Shown: piece by piece, positions 21,084-27,805 of the stretch
Numbering within the stretch: position 1 is the stretch's first letter
How the letters are laid out: the number at the start of each line of letters is the position of its first letter
IMG/VR virus record: IMGVR_UViG_3300032770_000044
Span: 1-42,660 of that record
Length of the DNA stretch: 42,660 nt
Direction: 5' to 3' (one strand)
Source of the DNA: a virus
Notes under the pieces: generated by a model
Database searches by the model: none
Seen by the model: only the letters and a program-made list of their open reading frames with translations
Told to the model about the DNA's origin: nothing
Made by a program: the position numbers and the translations under genes

Positions 21084-23042
21084 GTGCGTATAACACTTGA
21101 CTTCGAGAGCCGCTCTGCCTGCGACCTAAAGAAGGCGGGCGCATGGAGATATAGCGAAGATGCATCTACTGAGCCTATTTGCCTTGGTTTTTCTATCGAC
21201 GGCGGTAGCCCTGGGCTATGGCGGAATGGCGATCCTATTCCTGACGTATTGCTATCGTGCCTTAACGAACAAACGACGTTTGTAGCCCACAATACCGCGT
21301 TCGAGCGGGCTATCTGGCGGAATATAATGGTGCCGCGCTACGGCTGGCCGGACATTACGGCGCCGGGCTTCAAGTGGCTCGACACGCTCGCAATCGCAGC
21401 CCGGAAGTCCCTGCCGCAAAGCCTGGATGAAGTCGGGCGAGTGCTCCGGCTCAACGTCCAGAAGGACAAGGAAGGCTCGGCGGCGCTCAAGAAGATCATG
21501 AAGCCCGACAAGAAGGGCAACTGGAACACCGACCCCGCGTTGTACGAGACGGTCTACGAATACTGCAAGCGCGACGTGGAGACCGAGGACAGCCTGCTCA
21601 ATCGCATCGGCTCCATATCTAAGCTTGAGTACACCTACTGGCAAGCCAACGAGACGATGAACGAGCGCGGGCTGCCGCTAGACATGAAGCTTGTGGCATC
21701 CATGCAAAAGATTGTGGATGCCGCCCGCGTGCCGGCGCTGAAGGAGTTCCACCGGATAACCGGCGTCGAGAAGCCAGGGTCGCCGAAGTTCCTTGAGTGG
21801 GTGAATTCTCAGCGGCACGACTTCAAAATGCCCGACATGAAGGCGGAAACCGTCAAGGAAGTGCTGAAGAAAGCTATTCCAGAAGAGGTTCGCGATGCGC
21901 TCATACTCCGCAAGAAACTTACGTCAGCCAGCATTAAGAAGCTCGCGGCGATGCGTGCTTGCGTGGGCCGCGATGGTCGTGCTAGGGGATGCTCCCAGTA
22001 TCACGGCGCTGCAACTGGCCGAAACGCAGGACGCCTCATACAGCCGACGAACTTTCCTCGGGGCTCGGTCGAGTTTGGCAAGGACGATGATGGTAATCCC
22101 GTTAGCAAGCCAGAGGCGCTCGTTCCTATTATTCAGTCAGAGAACTGGGAACTTCTCGATATGGTTTCCGGCTGCGCGATCGAAGCCGTTGCGGCCAGCC
22201 TCCGCAACGTCATCACGGCATCCCCCGGGCGCCTTATCGTGGCGCGAGACTATTCCACGATCGAAGTTCGCATCCTCTTGGCCCTTGCTGGTCAGTGGGA
22301 CAAGCTGGAGGTGATGAAGGACCCGAAGCGCGACGTGTATTGCGACTTCGCCTCCGTTGTGCTTGGCCGGCCGGTGGACAAGAAAGCGGACGCCAAGATA
22401 CGCCAGGAGATCGGAAAGCCGGGAGTTCTGGGCTGCGGCTACGGCATGGGCAAGGACAAGTTCGCGGCCAAGGAGCATCTCCCAGTGACCGAAGCCGAGC
22501 GCATCGTCCAGGCCTATCGCAAGGAGTGGGCGCCGCAAGTCGTCCGGCTGTGGTATGGGTTGGAGGAAGCTAGCACGAAGGCTGTCTGGGACAAGCGCCC
22601 GCAGGAGTTCGCTGGAATCGAGTACAAGCTCGAAGGAGAATGGCTGACGGCGCGGATGCCGACCGGCTCGAAGATGTTCTACTATGGCCCGCAAGCCGTG
22701 CGCCGCCAGATGCCGTGGGACGAGACCGACATCAGGCAGGGCTGGACCTATAAGGCCAAGAAGCTCGGCAAGTGGACGACGATAGACACGTATGGTGGAC
22801 ACGTCACCGAGAACGCGGTACAAAAGATCGCGCGGGACATTTTGGCCGCGGCAACGCTGAAGCTCGAAGAGAACAACTTTCCACTGATCCTCACGGTGTA
22901 TGACGAAGCTATCGCCGAGCCGTTGGAGAAGGATGCAGACGGAGAATTGATGGGCGAGATAATGGAAGACAGCGACATCGCCCGCGCCATGAAGATACCG
23001 TTGAAGACTGAAGGTTTCGTAGAGACGAGGTACAGGAAGTGA
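21084..23042 (+). CDS. polA: Family A DNA polymerase with 3'-5' exonuclease
   Basis: The 652-aa enzyme has Thr-Leu-Asp-Phe-Glu-Ser (Exo I), Val-Ala-His-Asn-x-x-Phe-Glu (Exo II) and Tyr-Cys-Lys-Arg-Asp (Exo III). The polymerase has motif A Ala-Arg-Asp-Tyr-Ser-Thr-Ile-Glu-Val-Arg (near 386-395), motif B Arg-Gln-Glu-Ile-Gly-Lys-Pro-Gly...Tyr-Gly-Met-Gly (near 440-456) and motif C Val-Tyr-Asp-Glu-Ala (near 604). Motif C has Tyr where family A usually has His. GTG at 21084 behind GAGG is preferred to GTG at 21033 because the exonuclease domain begins at once. It replicates the phage genome. Confidence 0.92.
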   Translation: MRITLDFESRSACDLKKAGAWRYSEDASTEPICLGFSIDGGSPGLWRNGDPIPDVLLSCLNEQTTFVAHNTAFERAIWRNIMVPRYGWPDITAPGFKWLDTLAIAARKSLPQSLDEVGRVLRLNVQKDKEGSAALKKIMKPDKKGNWNTDPALYETVYEYCKRDVETEDSLLNRIGSISKLEYTYWQANETMNERGLPLDMKLVASMQKIVDAARVPALKEFHRITGVEKPGSPKFLEWVNSQRHDFKMPDMKAETVKEVLKKAIPEEVRDALILRKKLTSASIKKLAAMRACVGRDGRARGCSQYHGAATGRNAGRLIQPTNFPRGSVEFGKDDDGNPVSKPEALVPIIQSENWELLDMVSGCAIEAVAASLRNVITASPGRLIVARDYSTIEVRILLALAGQWDKLEVMKDPKRDVYCDFASVVLGRPVDKKADAKIRQEIGKPGVLGCGYGMGKDKFAAKEHLPVTEAERIVQAYRKEWAPQVVRLWYGLEEASTKAVWDKRPQEFAGIEYKLEGEWLTARMPTGSKMFYYGPQAVRRQMPWDETDIRQGWTYKAKKLGKWTTIDTYGGHVTENAVQKIARDILAAATLKLEENNFPLILTVYDEAIAEPLEKDADGELMGEIMEDSDIARAMKIPLKTEGFVETRYRK

Positions 23043-23221
23043 GTTTCGCCGAAGCCATGGACCGCTGGGATATGATCCGCAACACGGACAGCGGCAAGTG
23101 GATACTCGACGCCATGAAGGCGGAGGGCCACACGACGAAGACGGAAGCAGGCAAGGCCAGGTTTGCGGAGCTGGTCGAGATGGCGTTGAATGATCCCTAC
23201 GGCATATGGAGGACGTTTTGA
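23039..23221 (+). CDS. Small helical protein after polymerase, 60 aa
   Basis: GTG at 23039 overlaps the polymerase stop. The product is helical with Trp-Asp-Met-Ile-Arg-Asn, Lys-Trp-Ile-Leu-Asp-Ala and Ala-Arg-Phe-Ala-Glu-Leu-Val. No family recognised. Translational coupling to the polymerase suggests a replication accessory, which is inference. Confidence 0.5.
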   Translation: MSFAEAMDRWDMIRNTDSGKWILDAMKAEGHTTKTEAGKARFAELVEMALNDPYGIWRTF

Positions 23222-23556
23222 TTAACTCGCGTCAGAAAGGGAAGCGAGGAGAGCTAGAGTTCAAGGACTTCTTGCTCGCCAGGGGGATAGAGGCGAGAAG
23301 AGGAGTTCAACACCGTGGCGGAAGCGAAAGTCCCGATGTGATCTCCAGCCTTACCGGTGTTCACTGGGAGGTCAAGCGCGTCGAGCGAGGCAATCCATAC
23401 GACTGGCTGGCGCAGGCCATCGGCGACGCAGGCAGCAATCTGCCTATCGTGGCGCACCGCCGCAGCAACGAGGACTGGATCGCTGTGCTGCGCCTTGACG
23501 ATTTAGTCCGCCTGCTGCAAGCTAGTGTCGTCCATGGCCCGGCGGAGAAGATATGA
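23218..23556 (+). CDS. Holliday-junction-resolvase-like PD-(D/E)XK nuclease, 112 aa
   Basis: The N-terminal Asn-Ser-Arg-Gln-Lys-Gly-Lys-Arg-Gly-Glu with conserved Glu, then Ser-Pro-Asp-Val and Trp-Glu-Val-Lys-Arg, form the Glu...Asp...Glu-x-Lys active site of Hjc-like resolvases. TTG at 23218 fits the usual Met-Ile-Asn-Ser-Arg start, has GGAGGA just upstream and overlaps the previous stop; ATG at 23206 is the alternative. It would cut branched recombination or replication intermediates before packaging. Confidence 0.75.
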   Translation: MINSRQKGKRGELEFKDFLLARGIEARRGVQHRGGSESPDVISSLTGVHWEVKRVERGNPYDWLAQAIGDAGSNLPIVAHRRSNEDWIAVLRLDDLVRLLQASVVHGPAEKI

Positions 23557-23744
23557 CAGAGCAAGAAGAACTTGAAGCTTTGCGGCGTATATACCGGCAA
23601 CTAAAATTCGAGACTTCTGGCGCGGCGTTCATTACCGGAGTTGGCGGGAAGCAAGATGCCAACGGCATGCCAGAGTATATTCTGGTGTGTCCAACTTACG
23701 GTCTTGATTTCTCCTACCGTTATAAACGAGTGGACCCAGAATGA
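23553..23744 (+). CDS. Small hypothetical protein, 63 aa
   Basis: ATG at 23553 overlaps the nuclease stop. The product has an N-terminal acidic helix, a Gly-Ala-Ala-Phe-Ile-Thr-Gly-Val-Gly-Gly turn and a Tyr/Pro-rich C-terminal strand region with Cys-Pro-Thr-Tyr-Gly. No family recognised. Overlaps the next gene by ATGA. Confidence 0.5.
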   Translation: MTEQEELEALRRIYRQLKFETSGAAFITGVGGKQDANGMPEYILVCPTYGLDFSYRYKRVDPE

Positions 23745-24451
23745 CCAAACCTCGCATCCTCGTTCTTGATTTGGAAACCCGGCCAGCGCTGGCGTATTCC
23801 TTCCAGATGTACGATACCAGCATCTCGCCTGCGCAAGTGGTTGAGGCGGGCGGCGTAATCTGCGTCGGCGCCAAGTGGGTCGGCGGAGAGGCATTCTTCT
23901 ACAGCGATTGGCAGCACGGCCACAAGAAGATGCTCCGTGCCGTCCACAAGCTCATCATGGAAGCCGATGCGGTGGTGAGCTACAACGGCGGCAAGTTCGA
24001 TCTGCCCAAGCTGAGCGGCGAGTTCCTGCTCAACGGCCTGCCGCCCATGCCGCCGGTCACGTCGATCGACTTGTACAAGGTTATCCGCAAGCAAGGCTAC
24101 GAAATCAACAAATTGGAATACGTCGGGCCGCTCTTGGAACTTGGCCAGAAGATCAAGCACGAAGGCTTCAAGCTTTGGCGCGGCGTCATGGAGGGTGATC
24201 CGGCGGCAGAGAAACGCATGGAGCGCTATTGCCGGGGCGACGTTCGGCTCACGGAGCAGTTGTACAAGCGCATCCTGCCGTTCATTGCCAATCATCCGCA
24301 CATGTCGCTCCAAGGCCGGGGAACGTGCGGGGCGTGCGGCAGCAAAGAGTTGCAGAGCCGGGGCTACCGGCGGACGAAAGCCTTCCGCATACAACGGCTT
24401 CAATGTCTAGGGTGCGGGTCATGGCAGGATGGAACGAGGACGAAGGTATGA
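23741..24451 (+). CDS. DEDD 3'-5' exonuclease-like protein with C-terminal zinc ribbon, 236 aa
   Basis: Val-Leu-Asp-Leu-Glu-Thr (near 8-13) is the first Asp/Glu pair; Val-Ser-Tyr-Asn-Gly-Gly-Lys-Phe-Asp (near 80-88) the second; Tyr-Cys-Arg-Gly-Asp-Val (near 163-168) the last Asp. This is an RNase H-like exonuclease of the type found in PolB-exonuclease-like proteins without a polymerase. Residues about 190-230 carry two Cys-x2-Cys pairs, a zinc ribbon that may direct binding. ATG at 23741. The gene may proofread for, or work beside, the polymerase, or process ends; both are inference. Confidence 0.75.
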   Translation: MTKPRILVLDLETRPALAYSFQMYDTSISPAQVVEAGGVICVGAKWVGGEAFFYSDWQHGHKKMLRAVHKLIMEADAVVSYNGGKFDLPKLSGEFLLNGLPPMPPVTSIDLYKVIRKQGYEINKLEYVGPLLELGQKIKHEGFKLWRGVMEGDPAAEKRMERYCRGDVRLTEQLYKRILPFIANHPHMSLQGRGTCGACGSKELQSRGYRRTKAFRIQRLQCLGCGSWQDGTRTKV

Positions 24452-24705
24452 ATTACGAATTGGCTACTAAAGTTCACACTATTCTTGGCGACGTAGCGGC
24501 GGAAGTATTGTGCGCCAAAGAGAAGTTTCCGCGTCCGCAGAACTCTCCACACGAAGCGTGGGCGGTTCTCTACGAAGAGGTAGACGAACTTTGGGATTTG
24601 GTCCGCGGACCAAGAGCCGGAGCTGAAGGCGAAGCGGCGCGCAAGGAAGCAATCCAGATTGCCGCCATGGCCGTTCGGTATGCACTGGAGGTTTGTGGCG
24701 GATGA
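24448..24705 (+). CDS. MazG-like nucleotide pyrophosphohydrolase, 85 aa
   Basis: Tyr-Glu-Glu-Val-Asp-Glu-Leu-Trp-Asp carries the Glu-Glu-x-x-Glu metal motif, followed by Lys-Glu-Ala-Ile-Gln-Ile-Ala-Ala-Met-Ala-Val-Arg, the second acidic helix. The length fits the single-domain phage type. It probably hydrolyses non-canonical or excess NTP/dNTP to monophosphate and pyrophosphate. ATG at 24448 overlaps the upstream stop; longer frames run into the zinc-ribbon gene. The next two genes are also nucleotide enzymes. Confidence 0.72.
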   Translation: MNYELATKVHTILGDVAAEVLCAKEKFPRPQNSPHEAWAVLYEEVDELWDLVRGPRAGAEGEAARKEAIQIAAMAVRYALEVCGG

Positions 24706-25211
24706 TCTACCTCGACATGGACGGCGTTCTAGCTGACTTCGACGGCGAGCTGCTGAGCCGCGGTGTGCGCAATGTCAGCCAGCATAGCCCGCTCCACATA
24801 CCGGAAGATCAGTGGACGCAGGAGCAGAAGGAGCTGGACGCCCGGGTCAAGGTCGAGATGGAGAAGCCGGACTTCTGGCTGAGCATCCCGGTCATGCGCG
24901 GCGCCGAGGAGCTGTTGGCCACTTGCCGGAACATACGACCTACCAAGGTGCTCACGGCCACTCCACGTAGCACCAAGTGGCGCGACAGGATAGCGCTGCA
25001 CAAGCGGGTCTGGGCGAGGCAACAGCTTAACATAGATTACGACGACGTGATTACCTGCCTGCGCCACGAGAAGAAGGACTACGCCAAGGCCGGGTATATC
25101 CTGATCGACGACATGCCGTCCAACTGCCAGGAATGGTGGGACGCGGGCGGCATGGCTATTCTGTTCACCTCGGCTGCCGAAGCCATAGAAAAACTCAAGG
25201 AGATAACATGA
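24702..25211 (+). CDS. 5'(3')-deoxyribonucleotidase-like HAD phosphatase, 169 aa
   Basis: Met-Ile-Tyr-Leu-Asp-Met-Asp-Gly-Val is motif I with the nucleophile Asp and acid/base Asp. Leu-Thr-Ala-Thr-Pro is motif II, and Ile-Leu-Ile-Asp-Asp-Met-Pro-Ser-Asn is motif IV. This set and the size match the phage/bacterial 5'(3')-deoxyribonucleotidase family, which dephosphorylates dNMPs. ATG at 24702 overlaps the MazG-like stop; a frame start at 24693 is less likely. It may recycle or limit dNMP made by the MazG-like enzyme. Confidence 0.8.
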   Translation: MIYLDMDGVLADFDGELLSRGVRNVSQHSPLHIPEDQWTQEQKELDARVKVEMEKPDFWLSIPVMRGAEELLATCRNIRPTKVLTATPRSTKWRDRIALHKRVWARQQLNIDYDDVITCLRHEKKDYAKAGYILIDDMPSNCQEWWDAGGMAILFTSAAEAIEKLKEIT

Positions 25212-25630
25212 GCGATGAATGCCAGTGCCAGTTGTGCGCAGACATAGACCTTCTGCCTCCTTCCACGCTCACAATTGACGAGAACATTATCGAAGTCCAG
25301 AACGCCATGTTCATCGACGGCCTGACCAGCGAGCAGCGTAAACAGTTGCCACTCGTGACCGGCTGCCTCGATTACTTCCCTCTGGCCCTCCTGTATGTCT
25401 CCAAAGTGTCCAAGATCGGCAACGACAAACATAATCCTGGCGAGCCTCTCCACTGGGCGCGTGGCAAGTCTATGGACCAAGCCGATACCATTGGCCGCCA
25501 CTTGCTTACCCGGAAGATCAAGGGCTCGGATGGCGTCCTCCATGCCGGCAATCTGGCCTGGCGCGCACTGGCGGATTTACAGCTTTTGATCGAGGAATTG
25601 ATAGCCAAGGGCGAGAACCCGTTCGCTTGA
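25208..25630 (+). CDS. DUF5664 (dATP/dGTP diphosphohydrolase N-terminal-like) protein, 140 aa
   Basis: Leu-Pro-Leu-Val-Thr-Gly-x-Leu-Asp-Tyr-Phe-Pro, then Val-Ser-Lys-Ile-Gly-Asn-Asp-Lys-His-Asn-Pro-Gly and His-Trp-Ala-Arg-Gly-Lys-Ser, with Ala-Trp-Arg-Ala-Leu-Ala near the end, match the DUF5664 pattern. Related proteins (MazZ) hydrolyse dATP or dGTP in phages with 2-aminoadenine DNA, but that system also needs PurZ, which I do not find. Two Cys lie in the first 11 residues. Its stop lies inside the -35 of the lysis promoter. Confidence 0.7.
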   Translation: MSDECQCQLCADIDLLPPSTLTIDENIIEVQNAMFIDGLTSEQRKQLPLVTGCLDYFPLALLYVSKVSKIGNDKHNPGEPLHWARGKSMDQADTIGRHLLTRKIKGSDGVLHAGNLAWRALADLQLLIEELIAKGENPFA

Positions 25631-25656
25631 CAAGCCTCAGTCAGCATGCGTATCAT
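25627..25656 (+). promoter_or_regulatory. Sigma70-like promoter for the lysis cassette
   Basis: TTGACA (25627-25632), 18-bp spacer, TATCAT (25651-25656; 5 of 6). The transcript would start at 25662-25663, at the A of the first lysis ATG, and no ribosome site precedes that codon, so a leaderless mRNA is predicted. The hexamer contains the upstream TGA stop. Confidence 0.65.
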
Positions 25657-25661
25657 GGTGT

Positions 25662-25889
25662 ATGAACCTGTCAGTGCTCCAGCCAGTCGAGAAACACGTC
25701 GGCGACCTAGCGTCGATCGGCGCGATTGTCGCATTCTGGCTGGCCGCTATAGCCCACTGGGCGCAGCCGATACAGATTATCGCCGGCTGTTTGGCCACCC
25801 TGGCCTCATTGGCATGGTTCGTACCCCGTGCCATCGAGCAATGGCTGTCTCTTCTGGACCGTATCAAAGCCCGCCGCGCCAAGAAATGA
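25662..25889 (+). CDS. Holin-like two-span membrane protein, 75 aa
   Basis: Residues about 17-34 and 37-54 are hydrophobic and Ala/Ile/Leu/Trp rich, joined by a short Gln-Pro turn. The C-terminus (Leu-Asp-Arg-Ile-Lys-Ala-Arg-Arg-Ala-Lys-Lys) is highly basic, as in class II holins. The gene opens the lysis cassette and is followed by another membrane protein and the endolysin. It would form the inner-membrane lesion that lets endolysin out. ATG at 25662 lies at the predicted transcript start. Confidence 0.65.
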   Translation: MNLSVLQPVEKHVGDLASIGAIVAFWLAAIAHWAQPIQIIAGCLATLASLAWFVPRAIEQWLSLLDRIKARRAKK

Positions 25890-26128
25890 TACGCCGGGTC
25901 ATTAAGGTTCTCGGCTCGTGGGCTATGTTCGCCTTCTTGGCCGTTGGGTCTACCGCTTGGGCGGCGTGGAACCGCATCAGACACCGGCCGCAGGATACTC
26001 TCGATATAGTCATAAGCATTGGTACAATGTTGATGGACGTTATCGTCATAATCGCCATGAACGAGAGCACTGACGAGCATACCTTGACGCTGAAGCAGAT
26101 CATGAAGAAGCTGGACGAGAAGTCATGA
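25886..26128 (+). CDS. Small membrane protein of lysis cassette, 80 aa
   Basis: ATG at 25886 overlaps the holin-like stop (ATGA). There are two hydrophobic segments (about 8-25 and 42-57), then a charged helix with Leu-Lys-Gln-Ile-Met-Lys-Lys-Leu-Asp-Glu. The second segment and tail recall small membrane proteins annotated as low-affinity iron permease-like, but no transport role is supported. It could be a holin, antiholin or regulator. It overlaps the endolysin start. Confidence 0.55.
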   Translation: MIRRVIKVLGSWAMFAFLAVGSTAWAAWNRIRHRPQDTLDIVISIGTMLMDVIVIIAMNESTDEHTLTLKQIMKKLDEKS

Positions 26129-26610
26129 GCGACTTCGATCGGGCCGTGGGTATAGTGCTGCAACTGGAAGACCCGGGACTGACCGGAAAGGTGACGAATG
26201 ACACGGGCGGCATCACAAAATTTGGCATCAGTCAGCGAGCGTATCCTTCGACAGATGTTGCGGCATTGTCTATCGACCAGGCCAAGTTCCTGTATCATTC
26301 CGATTATTGGAACCCATCCTCTTGCGACGGATTACCTTGGCCGCTTTCTCTCTGCGTGTTTGACGCCGCGGTCAATCAAGGAGTAGACGCCGCGATCCGC
26401 ATGCTCCAGCAGGAGGCGGGCACTCCGGTAGACGGGATAATGGGCGTCAACACGCTGGCAAAGGTCAATAAATGGGACGTTAGCGAGCTTAGCGCTCTAT
26501 ACATGGCTCGCCGAGCGCTCCGCTACCAAGGCACCAAGGACTTCGACAAATACGGGAAAGGATGGCTGAAGCGCCTGTTCGCGCTTGCCATGAAAGCAAA
26601 TGCGGCGTAG
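26125..26610 (+). CDS. Endolysin (GH108-like muramidase), 161 aa
   Basis: Residues 1-60 contain Val-Leu-Gln-Leu-Glu (catalytic Glu near 15), Asn-Asp-Thr-Gly-Gly-Ile-Thr-Lys-Phe-Gly-Ile-Ser, and Tyr-His-Ser-Asp-Tyr-Trp, the pattern of glycoside hydrolase family 108. Residues about 70-110 have Phe-Asp-Ala-Ala-Val-Asn-Gln-Gly and Gln-Gln-Glu-Ala-Gly-Thr, close to the family's peptidoglycan-binding end. No signal peptide, so export needs the holin. ATG at 26125 overlaps the upstream stop. Confidence 0.85.
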   Translation: MSDFDRAVGIVLQLEDPGLTGKVTNDTGGITKFGISQRAYPSTDVAALSIDQAKFLYHSDYWNPSSCDGLPWPLSLCVFDAAVNQGVDAAIRMLQQEAGTPVDGIMGVNTLAKVNKWDVSELSALYMARRALRYQGTKDFDKYGKGWLKRLFALAMKANAA

Positions 26611-26836
26611 GATTGCAGTCTGGATTGCTTTTAGCCTGTCGTTTTTCACGATCCTGTCAGGCTGCGACCTGCGCCCGGATCACCCGAAGCTCGGCTACGG
26701 CGTTCATATGTGCCAGGTGCGGGCGACAGAGGAAGAACAGAAGCACTGGGTGTGGGCAGATGGCGAGGGCGCCGGCCAGCCAGTGATGGGCTATTTCGTT
26801 CCGTGCGAGTTTCTAAGGCAGCAACAATCTACGTAA
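26600..26836 (+). CDS. Lipoprotein, possible outer-membrane spanin, 78 aa
   Basis: The N-terminus is basic (Met-Arg-Arg-Arg) then hydrophobic, ending in Ile-Leu-Ser-Gly-Cys at residue 22, a lipobox. The mature part is 57 residues, with two further Cys and several Trp and Tyr. It starts inside the endolysin gene. A spanin role (outer-membrane fusion) is inferred from place and lipobox; no clear inner-membrane spanin partner with a coiled coil is seen beside it. Confidence 0.6.
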   Translation: MRRRIAVWIAFSLSFFTILSGCDLRPDHPKLGYGVHMCQVRATEEEQKHWVWADGEGAGQPVMGYFVPCEFLRQQQST

Positions 26837-26845
26837 GAGGTGTTT

Positions 26846-27139
26846 ATGAAATTTCTTCTGACTATCTTCAAGTTCATCCCCGAGAGCGTCGTCAAGGCGC
26901 AGGTGATGAAGACGGCACGCCAGCTCGCCACGGCCGCGGGTTCCATCGTGGCTGCCTACGCCGCAGCGCATCTGCTGGCATCCTCCGGCACAGCGGAGAC
27001 TTGGGGCGAGTTGGCGTCCGGCGTTGTTATGGCGCTAGCATCTTGGCTGATCGACCTTTACGACGCCAAGGTGGTGGACAACAAGATTACGGCCGCTAAG
27101 ACTTCAGCAGTTCCTCAACCTGTAACGGAGATCAAATGA
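26846..27139 (+). CDS. Second holin candidate (Pam3-gp28-like), 97 aa
   Basis: The N-terminal Met-Lys-Phe-Leu-Leu-Thr-Ile-Phe is hydrophobic. A central Ala-rich segment (about 25-45) and Gly-Val-Val-Met-Ala-Leu-Ala-Ser-Trp-Leu-Ile (about 55-70) are membrane-prone, with Lys-rich ends. The build resembles putative phage holins of the Pam3-gp28 type. ATG at 26846 lies behind AAGAGG; a GTG at 26840 overlaps that ribosome site and is rejected. It overlaps the next gene by ATGA. Confidence 0.5.
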   Translation: MKFLLTIFKFIPESVVKAQVMKTARQLATAAGSIVAAYAAAHLLASSGTAETWGELASGVVMALASWLIDLYDAKVVDNKITAAKTSAVPQPVTEIK

Positions 27140-27423
27140 GCAAGCTTTCACAGTTCGAGCACAAAGTCGTCAATGCTCTCGTCGAGATGCTCGGCGACGC
27201 AGAGACCAAAGTCGAGGATATCCTCGGCACGGCGGCTGCCCGCGCATCCAAGATCGTCGGCGACGCGCTTCAGGAAATCGAGCAAGACCTCGACAGCATG
27301 ACGCTGGATCAGCTTGAGACCGCTGTCATGAACGTCGTCAAGCCGGAAGTCCAAGCCGCATTGACGGCGCTCGGCTCAGCAGCGGTCAAGGCTATCATCG
27401 GCATCATCGTTGCTCACATTTAA
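27136..27423 (+). CDS. Amphipathic helical protein, 95 aa
   Basis: The product is almost wholly helical: an acidic heptad-like region (about 5-65), then an Ala/Ile/Val-rich C-terminal helix (about 75-95) that could enter a membrane. ATG at 27136 overlaps the previous stop. No family recognised. It may be a membrane-associated late protein. Confidence 0.55.
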   Translation: MSKLSQFEHKVVNALVEMLGDAETKVEDILGTAAARASKIVGDALQEIEQDLDSMTLDQLETAVMNVVKPEVQAALTALGSAAVKAIIGIIVAHI

Positions 27424-27805
27424 CTTCATTTACGAAGACTGGGCTCGTAAGGCCATAGCTCCATTCTCTCCCGAGTTGCTCGCCAAGGCGATCGAAGAGG
27501 AGAGAGTGGAGTTCTATGGCGATGACGAGTTCGGTGCCATTCTAGTTCAAGACCTTGGCGAAGGCGTTGCCGAATGGCATTGGCTCATTCGCCCTGGCGT
27601 CTCCATGTGCGAGAAGAAGAAAGAAGTCAACGCGCTCGTCGGTCTTCTGCGCAGCCGCGGCTTCAAGTACATAGTCGGCGTCACGCCGGCAGACAATCTA
27701 CCGGCGCGGATCATGAACCGCTACTTCGGCGGCAAGCGCATGAAGACGCGCGACGACGGTACTATCGAGTACCTCCTCGACCTTACTGACTGTACCAGCC
27801 GGTAA
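27410..27805 (+). CDS. Putative GNAT-fold protein, 131 aa
   Basis: The frame begins with TTG at 27410, overlapping the upstream stop. Val-Ala-Glu-Trp-His-Trp-Leu-Ile-Arg-Pro-Gly-Val-Ser and Leu-Val-Gly-Leu-Leu-Arg-Ser-Arg-Gly-Phe-Lys-Tyr-Ile-Val-Gly give a strand-helix-strand order like the acetyl-CoA fold, and Asn-Arg-Tyr-Phe-Gly-Gly-Lys is like a late GNAT segment. The acetyl-CoA loop is not clear. It ends overlapping the tail-fibre gene by 23 bp in convergent orientation. Confidence 0.45.
   Translation: MLTFNFIYEDWARKAIAPFSPELLAKAIEEERVEFYGDDEFGAILVQDLGEGVAEWHWLIRPGVSMCEKKKEVNALVGLLRSRGFKYIVGVTPADNLPARIMNRYFGGKRMKTRDDGTIEYLLDLTDCTSR

Noticed and set aside
24448-25630. Possible 2-aminoadenine (Z) genome system
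   Set aside because: The DUF5664 protein and family A polymerase hint at it, but no PurZ or DatZ gene is seen, and PurZ is needed for the pathway.
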